NCBI RefSeq assembly: GCF_003475325.1
Contig: NZ_QRQC01000008.1
Coordinates: forward strand, 32,803 to 96,802
DNA length: 64,000 nucleotides
Direction: 5' to 3'
Source of the DNA: Collinsella sp. AF33-16
GTDB taxonomy: Bacteria > Actinomycetota > Coriobacteriia > Coriobacteriales > Coriobacteriaceae
Shown here: positions 32,385-40,980 of the stretch, one piece after another
Layout: the number at the start of each line of letters is the position of its first letter
Position numbering within the stretch: the stretch's first letter is position 1
Position numbers and translations under genes: made by a program
The notes under the pieces: generated by a model
Seen by the model: the letters and a program-made list of their open reading frames with translations, nothing else
Database searches by the model: none
What the model was told of the DNA's origin: nothing

Positions 32385-32398
32385 CGAACAAGTGTTCT
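32385..32398. promoter_or_regulatory. LexA-like (SOS box) operator
   Basis: CGAACAAGTGTTCT agrees with the Gram-positive LexA consensus CGAACRNRYGTTYC at every position but the last. It lies ~60 bp before the next gene and overlaps the expected -35 of a promoter with TATGCT at 32419-32424. If real, the 125-aa gene belongs to the SOS regulon. Confidence 0.5.
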
Positions 32399-32457
32399 GT
32401 GTACGTGCATCTACCTGCTATGCTTTTGCTAACTAAGAGCAAGAGAAAGGGGATGTG

Positions 32458-32835
32458 ATGGAGCTGTTCGACGAGCGGGTTGTTTTGTTCCAGCGCGATG
32501 AGGGCGAGGAGTACCTGCTGGTAACGTGCGAGCCGTCGGGTATGGGTGGCTTGGTGGTTCGGCAGACGAGTGAGGGACCATTGACGCAATGGTGCTATGA
32601 AGAGTCGCCGCATGTGGTCGAGACCTTTGTGACGCACGAGGGGCTTGTGGCGCTTGAGCGGTTTTATGAGGTGGGAACTTCTAACCAGGTGGCGCGCATG
32701 CTGAGTATCTCGTTTGCCGACTACGACTGCGCCCAACGGGTGCGTTCGCTTTTGGGGGAGCTTGGCGCCGGGTTCGATGTGATTGAGAAGCCAATCGATC
32801 GCACAAGAAGCGCTGATGCTTGTGGTGCAGCGTGA
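32458..32835 (+). CDS. Conserved-type hypothetical protein, 125 aa
   Basis: A soluble, acidic 125-aa protein starting MELFDERVVLFQRDEGEEY, with no membrane segment and no motif I recognise. The central part (QWCYEESPHVVETFVTHEG, ALERFYEV) has mixed alpha/beta character. ATG 32458 follows GAAAGGGG; GTG 32455 is possible. It stands alone between serS and the tRNA-Arg cluster. A LexA-like box upstream suggests control by DNA damage. The last ~10 residues (TRSADACGAA) look poorly structured. Confidence 0.7.
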   Translation: MELFDERVVLFQRDEGEEYLLVTCEPSGMGGLVVRQTSEGPLTQWCYEESPHVVETFVTHEGLVALERFYEVGTSNQVARMLSISFADYDCAQRVRSLLGELGAGFDVIEKPIDRTRSADACGAA

Positions 32836-32873
32836 CAAATTGCGGCCCGCGCAAAAAAAGTTTGAGATTTTGC

Positions 32874-32903
32874 TTGACTCTAACGAACTAAAGTGGTTTT
32901 ATA
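32874..32903 (+). promoter_or_regulatory. Promoter of tRNA-Arg copy 1
   Basis: TTGACT (32874-32879) and TTTATA (32898-32903) are 18 bp apart, 11 bp before the tRNA. Confidence 0.6.
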
Positions 32904-32914
32904 TGTCTTGCGCT

Positions 32915-32991
32915 GCGGCGTTACCTCAGCTGGATAGAGGGTCTGACTACGAATCAGAACGTCATAGGTTCGAATCCTATACGCCGCACCA
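32915..32991 (+). tRNA. tRNA-Arg (ACG), copy 1
   Basis: 77 nt with CCA encoded. The acceptor GCGGCGT/ACGCCGC is perfect, the anticodon loop CTACGAA gives ACG (read as ICG after deamination), and the T-arm is ATAGG/CCTAT. It is identical to copies 2 and 3. The terminator is at 33002-33030. Confidence 0.97.
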
Positions 32992-33001
32992 ATTGAAATT
33001 G

Positions 33002-33030
33002 AAAGCCTCCGGCAACGGGGGCTTTTCTTT
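33002..33030 (+). terminator. Terminator of tRNA-Arg copy 1
   Basis: AAGCCTCC pairs with GGGGGCTT (one G-T pair) around GGCAAC and is followed by TTTCTTTT. Confidence 0.85.
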
Positions 33031-33037
33031 TATGGCA

Positions 33038-33068
33038 ACACCGCATGGATTCGAACCTCGGTCGAGGC
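33038..33068. repeat. Antisense T-arm segment after tRNA-Arg copy 1 (31-bp repeat)
   Basis: 31 bp containing GGATTCGAACC, the reverse complement of the tRNA-Arg T-loop region. The same 31 bp occur without change at 33544-33574, after copy 3. It lies just downstream of the terminator. Confidence 0.75.
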
Positions 33069-33114
33069 ACGAACAACTTAATTATCACTCCGTAAAATTT
33101 TTTCTAATTGTCGC

Positions 33115-33143
33115 TTGACCCATCGGGGGCTCGCGTGCATAAT
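33115..33143 (+). promoter_or_regulatory. Promoter of tRNA-Arg copy 2
   Basis: TTGACC (33115-33120), 17-bp spacer, CATAAT (33138-33143). The same boxes and spacing precede copy 3. Confidence 0.8.
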
Positions 33144-33155
33144 AATCCGTGCGTT

Positions 33156-33232
33156 GCGGCGTTACCTCAGCTGGATAGAGGGTCTGACTACGAATCAGAA
33201 CGTCATAGGTTCGAATCCTATACGCCGCACCA
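33156..33232 (+). tRNA. tRNA-Arg (ACG), copy 2
   Basis: Identical in all 77 nt to copy 1, with its own promoter and terminator (33243-33270). It begins 241 bp after the start of copy 1. Confidence 0.97.
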
Positions 33233-33242
33233 ACTGAACTTT

Positions 33243-33270
33243 AAAGCCTCCGGTAATGGAGGCTTTTCTT
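33243..33270 (+). terminator. Terminator of tRNA-Arg copy 2
   Basis: AAGCCTCC pairs fully with GGAGGCTT around GGTAAT, with TTTTCTT after it. Confidence 0.88.
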
Positions 33271-33380
33271 ATATGTCGACATACTTGAGGAGTTGCTTTC
33301 GCCGTGTTTGAAAGTATCGAGTCGATCGACTGCATCAAATGATTAAAAATCAAATTCGATAACTTTTTTTGAAAAAATGC

Positions 33381-33409
33381 TTGACCATTATTCAGTCCCT
33401 GTGCATAAT
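33381..33409 (+). promoter_or_regulatory. Promoter of tRNA-Arg copy 3
   Basis: TTGACC (33381-33386), 17-bp spacer, CATAAT (33404-33409). The AATAATC text after it is shared with copy 2. Confidence 0.8.
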
Positions 33410-33421
33410 AATCAACAAGTT

Positions 33422-33498
33422 GCGGCGTTACCTCAGCTGGATAGAGGGTCTGACTACGAATCAGAACGTCATAGGTTCGAATCCTATACGCCGCACCA
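33422..33498 (+). tRNA. tRNA-Arg (ACG), copy 3
   Basis: Identical in all 77 nt to copies 1 and 2, 266 bp after the start of copy 2. The terminator is 33509-33537. Confidence 0.97.
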
Positions 33499-33508
33499 TT
33501 TGAGATTA

Positions 33509-33537
33509 AAGCTCCCGGCAACGGGGGCTTTTCTTTT
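33509..33537 (+). terminator. Terminator of tRNA-Arg copy 3
   Basis: AAAGCTCCC pairs imperfectly with GGGGGCTTT around a GGCAAC-type loop and is followed by TCTTTT. Confidence 0.8.
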
Positions 33538-33543
33538 ACGTAA

Positions 33544-33574
33544 ACACCGCATGGATTCGAACCTCGGTCGAGGC
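33544..33574. repeat. Antisense T-arm segment after tRNA-Arg copy 3 (31-bp repeat)
   Basis: Exact second copy of the 31 bp at 33038-33068. It is followed by GCGGGCG and then the leader of the next gene. Confidence 0.75.
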
Positions 33575-33683
33575 GCGGGCGTAAAGCGGACGATTTCCTG
33601 TCGACTCGTGTAAGATTCCGAGTAGATGTCGCGACTAATTCGCGACCACTCCTTCTTCAAGCGACCGATCAGGGTGATACTTC

Positions 33684-36125
33684 GTGGCAGAGCGTCCGAC
33701 ATACAAGCTCAGGTTTCTCGATCCCAAGAAGCGCTTTCCGGCGATGCCCGAGCAGCCAGCGGGACGCTCGTATGGCGTGGTCTGGAAACTCTTTGGCGAG
33801 GATCAGCATGAATCTTGTTATGTCGTCGAATTCGTTGGCAAAAGTCGTGTGTCGCTTTTGGGCTACGTAAGCGTTTCGGGTGAGGTGTACAAGGTGGACC
33901 GTCCCGTTAGCGAGGCTCCGCTGCCCAACGATCCCGACATGGAACTGGTCCTTGACGAGTCGGATTCCAGTATTGGTGAGATTATGGTAAGGGAAGCCAA
34001 CGGTGCAATGCACGCGTGCGCACAAACTTCCGGCTCTCCCGAAGGCCCCATGCGCGAGCAGTCCGACCGCGCGACATGGAATTCGACCCGCGCCCTTCCT
34101 TACGGCGAGTTCATGGCCTCGATGTTCTTGCGCTACGTGATATTTGCCAACTCCGAAAGCGCTATTGCGAACACGGCGGGCGTCGACGGTCTCGATGCGG
34201 ACATGCAAAACGTTGTCGACAAGATCAAGCTCGTAAAGTTACCCGAGCCGGTCGAGGTGTTTTTGGGCTTTAACACGGCACCGCTCCCCGATGCTATCGA
34301 GACGCTGCTTTACCGCGTTGACCATGCCGAGAATCCGAGCGGTATCGAGCGTTATGCCGCCGCCCTTATGAGCGAGGTCGACTTGCCCCATCTACGCACC
34401 ATTGCCGCCAAGTCCGAAATGAGCCTAGCGCGCATCGACCGGTCAAAGCTGTTCTATCTCAATTTTGATCGCAGCTTGCTGGACCAGGACGAGATTGACA
34501 TGCTGCTTGCCATCGAGTGCCGTCTCAACCGCCTCTCCGGCATCCTTGAGCGCATCGGGGCCGGATTGGTCCCCGCGGCATCCTCGCCGAGCCTTGAAGG
34601 CTGTGCGCTCTTTGATTCGTGGCATATCGCCAAGACGACCAACGATGTTCCCCGACTGCTCGATACAACCTCGAGCGACAACCCGTGGTCCAAACCGGGA
34701 ACGGTGGCTTGTCAGCCGGGCGGTGAGTGGGATGTGCGTACCCGCTTCGCACGTATTGTCGAGGCACTTAACGTGGTCACGCGGCTCGACTATACCTATC
34801 GGGCAAACGTTGCCGAGGGGATCATGCTCGTTCGGTTTGGGCAGTCTGTCGTTGATGCCATGCCGCAACGTGAATACGACGCTCAAGATGACGCCTGGCG
34901 CGAGTTGGACGAGGACGCGCGTGCGATCTGGGCCGCGGAGCACGATGCGCGCGTGGCGCTCACGCTTGCAGCAGCGTGTTTTGCCGCGGGCACCTGCATC
35001 ACGCGCTGCTATGTGCAGATTGCTGCTCCCGACAGTGAGCAGGGCGAGCGCGTTGTTGCAACGTATTTCTTTGGGCGCGCGGCCTATCTGGCCGATTGCG
35101 TGCCTGTCGCCAAGGATCTTGAGAGCATGGACATGGACGATATGCCGTGCAAGCGTGTGCTTGAGGCATATGAGGCAACCGCTCCGGAGACGATTGAGCC
35201 GGCGGAGGTTCATGCTCGTCCGCGTGATGACCATCGCATGCTGCCGCCGGCGCTGCGCGATCTGCTGCTTGCCGATACGGCTGACGAGCTGGAGGTCATG
35301 GAAGAGGACGACGACCCATACGTGGCCCGTGTTGTTGAATTGCGCGAGCAGGCAAAAGTCGACCGTACAGGTGCTTTTGAAGGCTTTTCCCGTCTTGTCG
35401 AGGAGTTGGAGGCCAAGTGCGCCGTCGCCGAGCTTTTGGCGACAGGTCCGGTTCAAACGCAGTTTTGCGATAACCAGCTGGTGCGCATGGTGCTACCGGT
35501 GTTGGAAGAAGACCGCTCTGTGCGAATCCTTCGTGCGCCCGATGCGCTGTACTTTGCCCAGCACGAGATCTGCAGCTTTTACGCCGAGCAAGAGGACTTT
35601 GAACGAGCACTGCCCGAGGTGCGCCATCTTTACGATCTGGCGCGCTCGTCCATGCAGTCGCACTTTGCGCTCATCAACGTGCTTGCGCGTCTGGAGCGCT
35701 TTGACGAGATTATCGAGGTGGCGCGCCACGGCCTACGTATTGCCAGCGATCGTTCTGCAATCGGCTACCTGTTCTATCGCTTGGCGTTTGCCTATTGGAA
35801 TTGCGATCAGCTCGACCTGGCGCTGGCTTGTTACCGTCTGGTGCCGCGCGGCGAGGAGTCGGGCAGCAGCGCGCTGGAAGAAATGCAGGGCCTTATGAAC
35901 GAGATGGGCGTCAGCGAGCCTCCGACGTTCGAGGAAGCGGTCGAGACCATCCACAGGGCTGGACTAGAGCTGCCGCCAGTGTCCGCCGTGACGAATCAGC
36001 TGGCAGATGCCGCTGTGCAACTGGTCGACAACGGTTTCTTTTTCCTGGCGCGCGGTTGTATCTTCCAAATGTGGCGCACCATGGGCAACGACGAGCTCGG
36101 CTCCCTCAACCGCTCGCTGGGGTAG
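33684..36125 (+). CDS. Large protein of unknown function with TPR-like C-terminus
   Basis: 813 aa, soluble, acidic, with no signal peptide or membrane helix. I do not recognise a catalytic domain. Residues ~130-450 are mixed alpha/beta with two small hydrophobic patches (ARVALTLAAACFAAGTC). From about 600 onward, helix pairs resemble TPR repeats (ALYFAQHEICSFYAEQEDFE, HFALINVLARLERFDEIIEV, IGYLFYRLAFAYWNCDQLD). The start is GTG 33684 with AGGGTGA ~9 nt upstream. It lies alone between the tRNA-Arg cluster and tRNA-Ser, a typical spot for acquired genes, though its codon use looks like that of its neighbours. Confidence 0.7.
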   Translation: MAERPTYKLRFLDPKKRFPAMPEQPAGRSYGVVWKLFGEDQHESCYVVEFVGKSRVSLLGYVSVSGEVYKVDRPVSEAPLPNDPDMELVLDESDSSIGEIMVREANGAMHACAQTSGSPEGPMREQSDRATWNSTRALPYGEFMASMFLRYVIFANSESAIANTAGVDGLDADMQNVVDKIKLVKLPEPVEVFLGFNTAPLPDAIETLLYRVDHAENPSGIERYAAALMSEVDLPHLRTIAAKSEMSLARIDRSKLFYLNFDRSLLDQDEIDMLLAIECRLNRLSGILERIGAGLVPAASSPSLEGCALFDSWHIAKTTNDVPRLLDTTSSDNPWSKPGTVACQPGGEWDVRTRFARIVEALNVVTRLDYTYRANVAEGIMLVRFGQSVVDAMPQREYDAQDDAWRELDEDARAIWAAEHDARVALTLAAACFAAGTCITRCYVQIAAPDSEQGERVVATYFFGRAAYLADCVPVAKDLESMDMDDMPCKRVLEAYEATAPETIEPAEVHARPRDDHRMLPPALRDLLLADTADELEVMEEDDDPYVARVVELREQAKVDRTGAFEGFSRLVEELEAKCAVAELLATGPVQTQFCDNQLVRMVLPVLEEDRSVRILRAPDALYFAQHEICSFYAEQEDFERALPEVRHLYDLARSSMQSHFALINVLARLERFDEIIEVARHGLRIASDRSAIGYLFYRLAFAYWNCDQLDLALACYRLVPRGEESGSSALEEMQGLMNEMGVSEPPTFEEAVETIHRAGLELPPVSAVTNQLADAAVQLVDNGFFFLARGCIFQMWRTMGNDELGSLNRSLG

Positions 36126-36217
36126 GCGAAGCTTTCAAGAAGGAAAGGCTGCTAGGCAATTAGAAAATTTCCTCTTGCTCATCCTTGGCTGTTTGGTTAC
36201 TATAGAACGGCTGTTAC

Positions 36218-36308
36218 GGAGAGCTGACCGAGAGGCCGAAGGTGCTCGCCTGCTAAGCGAGTATGCCCCAAAAGGGCATCTGGGGTTCGAATCCCCAGCT
36301 CTCCGCCA
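36218..36308 (+). tRNA. tRNA-Ser (GCT)
   Basis: 91-nt class II tRNA with CCA encoded. The acceptor GGAGAGC/GCTCTCC is perfect, the anticodon loop CTGCTAA gives GCT, the long variable arm is TATGCCCCAAAAGGGCAT, and the discriminator is G as required by SerRS. Confidence 0.97.
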
Positions 36309-36323
36309 GTATGACTTGAAAGA

Positions 36324-36348
36324 AGGGTCCCATTTGGGGCCCTTTTTT
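36324..36348 (+). terminator. Terminator of tRNA-Ser
   Basis: AAGGGTCCC pairs with GGGGCCCTT (one wobble) and is followed by a T-run. Confidence 0.88.
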
Positions 36349-36360
36349 GTGCGGAGAAAG

Positions 36361-36382
36361 GAGGCTGGGGATTCGAACCCTC
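36361..36382. repeat. Antisense T-arm segment after tRNA-Ser
   Basis: GCTGGGGATTCGAACCC is the exact reverse complement of GGGTTCGAATCCCCAGC in this tRNA's T-arm. It sits 12 nt after the terminator, directly before the dac terminator. Confidence 0.75.
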
Positions 36383-36415
36383 AAAAAAAGAGGCATCCTT
36401 TCGGACGCCTCCTTT
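36383..36415 (-). terminator. Terminator of the carboxypeptidase gene
   Basis: Read on the minus strand: GAGGCGTCC-gaaa-GGATGCCTC followed by seven T residues, 25 nt after the stop of the dac gene. Confidence 0.9.
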
Positions 36416-36439
36416 CAGTGGACTTATTATTCTTGCGCC

Positions 36440-37780
36440 CTACACCTCGGGCGCCTTGGCGACGGTCTCGCTTTCTGCCGTGAGTGGGCGGTTGTCGATG
36501 CGACGGCCCAAGCGATCGAGCTTCACGAGTAGCCATTCAATGGGATTCGGCCCTGCGCCTTCCTCGTCGGCAACTAGGTCCATGACGGCGATCTTGGTGC
36601 CGTCCTGCTTGAGCGTGATGCTGCCCACCTTGTCGCCCACGTGCACCGTGCCCGAAAGGTCGTCGTAGCTAACCTTCTCGGTCACCTCGTCGGCAAGCGA
36701 GAACACGGTTGTCTGAGCCGCGGGATCGGCGAGCGTGGCGTCGATCGTCTTATCGGTCCAGTCGGTCTGGCTAATGCGTGCCATAAGCGGGTTGCCGTTG
36801 GCGGTCTTTTCCTGCGTGTTGGCGATTGCGACCGTCACCTTGTGACCGTAGTACCAATTGGCAAGGGTTGCGGTATCGGTAAAGCGCTGGTCGGTGGTGG
36901 TGGAGTTCAAAACGACGGTGTAGATCTCGTCGCCATCGCGGTTGTAGGCACCCGTAAAGCAATAGCCTGCATCGTCGGTGGTGCCGGTCTTGCCACCGAT
37001 GTTGCCATCTTGGCCCAGCAAATAGTTATGCGTGTCCATGGAATGCGAATGGTCGGTGTCGTCGGCGCCCGTGACCTCGATCCAGGAATCCTCGCTCGCT
37101 ACGACCTCACGGATCGTGTCGTTTTTCATAGCCTCCTGCATCATCAGCGCTACGTCGTGTGCGGTTGAGTGCATATCGCCAGCCCACTCATCAAAGTTCA
37201 GACCATGCGGGTTTTCAAAAAGCGTACCGGTGCAGCCGAGCTTCTTAGCGCGCTCGTTCATGGCCTTCACAAATGTGGCCTCGGCGTCTTTGGTCTTAGG
37301 GTCGATCTTCTTGCCCACATATTCGGCGAGCACGATGGCGGCGTCGTTGCCCGAGGGAATCATCAGGCCGCGCAGTGCCTGCTCCACGGTAAGCTTGTCG
37401 CCTTCGAGCAAGCCAGCGGTCGAATTACCCACGGTGGCTGCGGCGTTGCTCACCGTGACCTTCTCGTCCATCTTGCAATTCTCGACGGTTAGGATTGCGG
37501 TCATGACTTTGGTGATCGAGGCAATCTTGACCTGCTCATCGGCGCCGCGCCCATAGTAGACGGTGCCGTCTTTGCCCATGACGAGGGCATTGGTCGCATC
37601 GATATCGGGCAGGTTTTCGGCCGTGATGCCGCGCGCATCGGCGGTTTTGCCGCAAACATTGTCGGTCGTGAGCACTTGGGCGCCGGCGACGGTGGGCGCG
37701 CCAGCGGCAAGGGCGATAGCGCAGACAAAGCCGGCGGCAAGCTGGGCTGAGCGCTTTGCAAAAGAGGTGAGGGACTTCAC
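36440..37780 (-). CDS. dacA: D-alanyl-D-alanine carboxypeptidase (PBP5 family)
   Basis: Trims peptidoglycan stem pentapeptides outside the membrane. 446 aa from GTG 37780: a signal peptide (MKSLTSFAKRSAQLAAGFV ... GAPTVAGAQ), then the S11 peptidase core. The active-site SxxK is ASITKV (Ser ~88), SxN is IPSGNDA, and the KTG box is GGKTGTTDDAGY. A C-terminal domain and a hydrophobic-amphipathic tail (NPIEWLLVKLDRLGRRI) may anchor it to the membrane. The open frame extends further to 37891, but those codons lie upstream of the likely promoter. It is divergent from a VanR/VanS-like pair that may regulate it. Confidence 0.92.
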   Translation of the reverse strand: MKSLTSFAKRSAQLAAGFVCAIALAAGAPTVAGAQVLTTDNVCGKTADARGITAENLPDIDATNALVMGKDGTVYYGRGADEQVKIASITKVMTAILTVENCKMDEKVTVSNAAATVGNSTAGLLEGDKLTVEQALRGLMIPSGNDAAIVLAEYVGKKIDPKTKDAEATFVKAMNERAKKLGCTGTLFENPHGLNFDEWAGDMHSTAHDVALMMQEAMKNDTIREVVASEDSWIEVTGADDTDHSHSMDTHNYLLGQDGNIGGKTGTTDDAGYCFTGAYNRDGDEIYTVVLNSTTTDQRFTDTATLANWYYGHKVTVAIANTQEKTANGNPLMARISQTDWTDKTIDATLADPAAQTTVFSLADEVTEKVSYDDLSGTVHVGDKVGSITLKQDGTKIAVMDLVADEEGAGPNPIEWLLVKLDRLGRRIDNRPLTAESETVAKAPEV

Positions 37781-37819
37781 GGATTTCGCTTTCGACGGGA
37801 TGGTCTCTTCTGGAACTAG

Positions 37820-37825
37820 AGTATA
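37820..37825 (-). promoter_or_regulatory. Candidate -10 box of the carboxypeptidase gene
   Basis: TATACT on the minus strand, about 40 nt before GTG 37780. It supports that start over the longer reading frame. No good -35 box is seen. Confidence 0.4.
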
Positions 37826-37977
37826 TCGTTTGCCGGCGTCGGCGATCATCGCGTGCGTGCGTGGCCCACATCCGCTCCCGAACGGGCACAAGGGTGCTTA
37901 AGGCCGACTTAATCACCCACGCTTGTTGTGTGTGGCGTGCGTCGCCTCGGGCATAATGGAGCGCGAGAGGAGCACGC

Positions 37978-38673
37978 ATGAACGAGCGCATTTTGGTAGT
38001 TGATGACGAGAAAGCCATCGCCGACCTGGTTGGTATCTACCTTACAAAAGAGGGCTTTGATGTCCAGATTGCCTATAGCGGGGCCGATGCTGCCAAGGCA
38101 ATCCTGGAGCAGGAGTTCGATCTGGCACTGTTGGATGTCATGCTGCCCGATATCGATGGCTTTGAGCTACTGCGTACGATCCGTTTCAGCCATACCTATC
38201 CTGTGATCATGCTGACGGCGCGCGATGCCCAGCAAGACAAGATCGAGGGCCTTTCGCTTGGCGCGGACGATTACGTGGTTAAGCCGTTCCGTCCGCTGGA
38301 GCTCATCGCGCGCGTGCACGCTCAGCTTCGCCGCTACACCAGCTACGGTAGCCGCTCGCAGGCGGCCGAGTCGCCGACCATCCAGCTCGACGGCCTGGAG
38401 ATCAACCGCGATGCTCGTTCCGTAACGGTGGACGGTGCACCGGTACGCCTCACGCCCATCGAGTATTCCATCTTGCTGTATCTGGTTGAGCATCGCGGCA
38501 GCGTGGTAGCCGTGGAGGATCTGTTCCGCGCGGTGTGGAACGAGGATTTTATGCCCGGCTCCAACAATACGGTGATGGTGCACATTCGCCACCTGCGCGA
38601 AAAGATTGGCGACGACGCTCAAAAGCCGCGCTTTATCAAAAACGTCTGGGGCGTCGGCTACATAATCGAATAG
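37978..38673 (+). CDS. OmpR/VanR-family response regulator
   Basis: 231 aa: a receiver domain with acidic pocket VVDDEKA, phosphoacceptor Asp53 in ALLDVMLPD, Thr in MLTARD and Lys in VVKPF, then a winged-helix DNA-binding domain (TPIEYSILLYLVEHRGSV, HIRHLREKIGDD, NVWGVGYIIE). GAGAGGAG precedes ATG 37978. The histidine kinase gene follows after 25 nt. Likely targets are the divergent carboxypeptidase gene and its own operon (inference). Confidence 0.93.
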   Translation: MNERILVVDDEKAIADLVGIYLTKEGFDVQIAYSGADAAKAILEQEFDLALLDVMLPDIDGFELLRTIRFSHTYPVIMLTARDAQQDKIEGLSLGADDYVVKPFRPLELIARVHAQLRRYTSYGSRSQAAESPTIQLDGLEINRDARSVTVDGAPVRLTPIEYSILLYLVEHRGSVVAVEDLFRAVWNEDFMPGSNNTVMVHIRHLREKIGDDAQKPRFIKNVWGVGYIIE

Positions 38674-38698
38674 CGCCTTTGATGGTGGGGAAGTGGAT

Positions 38699-39937
38699 AT
38701 GACAAAAGACGATAGGCAGGCATTCGAGGTGCCCGATCGACTCTTTGAATACGTACGGGCAGTCGTCGACAACCGCGCGCTTGCGACGGTGCTGCTCTTT
38801 TTGCTGAGCCTGCTGCTGATTGGCATCGACAACATCGCCGGAGTCTTAGCGGTGCTGCTTGTCGGCTTTTTGCTGATCGATCGATTCGAAATCGTGCGCC
38901 GTTGCGTGGTGATTGGCGGTGCCGCGTGGGCCATGACGTTGGCGATTGGCGCCATGGCGCTCGGCGGCATCGAAGGGCCGGTGTTGTTCGATGCCGGCTT
39001 TGTATTCAACATGCTTGGCTTTGTGCTGGCGCTTGCCGTGTGCGTGCTGTTCTTTTGCGGCCGCGCCCTGTACTACCATGGCTACGAGCAGGGCGAGCAG
39101 CATGCCGATTGTGTGCTGGCCGCTCGTATTCAAGATCGCCTGATCGATCACCCCGACACCTGGGATAACATCGACGGCGACTTCTTGGAGGTCGAGGGCG
39201 CCCTTAACCGCGTGCGTGACCGTGAGCGCAAGGTGCAGCAAGCTCTGCGTGACGAGTCGCATCGCAAGGACGATTTGGTCACGTACTTGGCACATGACCT
39301 ACGCACCCCGCTTGCCAGTGTGGTGGGCTATCTTTCGCTGCTGCAAGAGGCTCCTGAGCTGCCGGTTGAGCAACGTGCGCGCTTTACGGGCGTGGCACTC
39401 GACAAGGCGCACCGGCTCGATGCGCTCATCGAGGAGTTCTTCGATATCACGCGCTTTGACTTCCACGATATCGTGCTCACGCGCGGCTATGTTGATCTGG
39501 GGTTGCTGCTGGCTCAGGTGGCTGACGAGTTCTATCCCATCCTCAACGAGCAGCATAAGGAAGCCCAAGTTGATATTCGCGAGGACCTGACGGTGCTCGT
39601 GGATGGCGACAAGATGGCCCGCGTGTTCAACAACATCATGAAAAACGCCGTCGCCTATAGCTACGAGGGCTCGACTATCACGATTGAGGCCAGGCGCCAA
39701 GACGATGGTGGCGTGCGCGTGCGCTTTATCAATCAGGGCGATCCTATCCCTGCGGCTAAGCTCAAGGTAATCTTTGAGAAGTTCTATCGCCTGGATGCGG
39801 CGCGTGCGACCAATCGCGGTGGTGCCGGTTTGGGCCTTGCTATTGCCAAGGAGATCATCGCGGCACACGGCGGTACCGTTGCATGCGAATCGACGCCCGA
39901 ACACACGATATTCACCATCGAGCTGCCCGCCGCATAG
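38699..39937 (+). CDS. Sensor histidine kinase, VanS-like
   Basis: 412 aa. Four hydrophobic helices between ~residues 28 and 125 (ALATVLLFLLSLLLIGI, VLAVLLVGFLLI, MTLAIGAMALGG, LGFVLALAVCVLFFCG) with almost no extracellular loop, so it probably senses the membrane itself. Then a linker, the dimerisation box YLAHDLRTPLASVVG (His), N-box FNNIMKNAVAYS and G-box GGAGLGLAIAKEI. ATG 38699 is preferred (GGGGAA 7 nt before); GTG 38693 is possible. It is the partner of the upstream regulator. Confidence 0.92.
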   Translation: MTKDDRQAFEVPDRLFEYVRAVVDNRALATVLLFLLSLLLIGIDNIAGVLAVLLVGFLLIDRFEIVRRCVVIGGAAWAMTLAIGAMALGGIEGPVLFDAGFVFNMLGFVLALAVCVLFFCGRALYYHGYEQGEQHADCVLAARIQDRLIDHPDTWDNIDGDFLEVEGALNRVRDRERKVQQALRDESHRKDDLVTYLAHDLRTPLASVVGYLSLLQEAPELPVEQRARFTGVALDKAHRLDALIEEFFDITRFDFHDIVLTRGYVDLGLLLAQVADEFYPILNEQHKEAQVDIREDLTVLVDGDKMARVFNNIMKNAVAYSYEGSTITIEARRQDDGGVRVRFINQGDPIPAAKLKVIFEKFYRLDAARATNRGGAGLGLAIAKEIIAAHGGTVACESTPEHTIFTIELPAA

Positions 39938-39998
39938 CTAGCGTGCCCTTACAAACACTTGACAATGTGCTCACGTGCGTATGAGCCGCGATTCCTAC

Positions 39999-40026
39999 TA
40001 TCGATACTGCTGAATTGATATCGATA
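39999..40026. promoter_or_regulatory. Two TATCGATA palindromes spaced two helical turns, before pstB
   Basis: TATCGATA at 39999-40006 and at 40019-40026, exactly 20 bp apart, just before the pstB ribosome site. A TTGACA at 39959 may be the -35 box. The phasing suggests cooperative binding on one DNA face. They do not resemble the usual PhoP or PhoB boxes I know. Confidence 0.4.
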
Positions 40027-40040
40027 TGGAGGTGTGCGGT

Positions 40041-40916
<876 letters not shown>

Positions 40917-40980
40917 CGCTGTCTTTTACAGGTGCTTTTAGGGTTAAGATGCGGTCATATCGGCCGCAAAGGGGTTCAAC

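Noticed and set aside
33108..33311. Short open frames containing PQLDRGSDYESERH in the tRNA-Arg region
   Set aside because: They are translations of the tRNA-Arg genes themselves, repeated three times.
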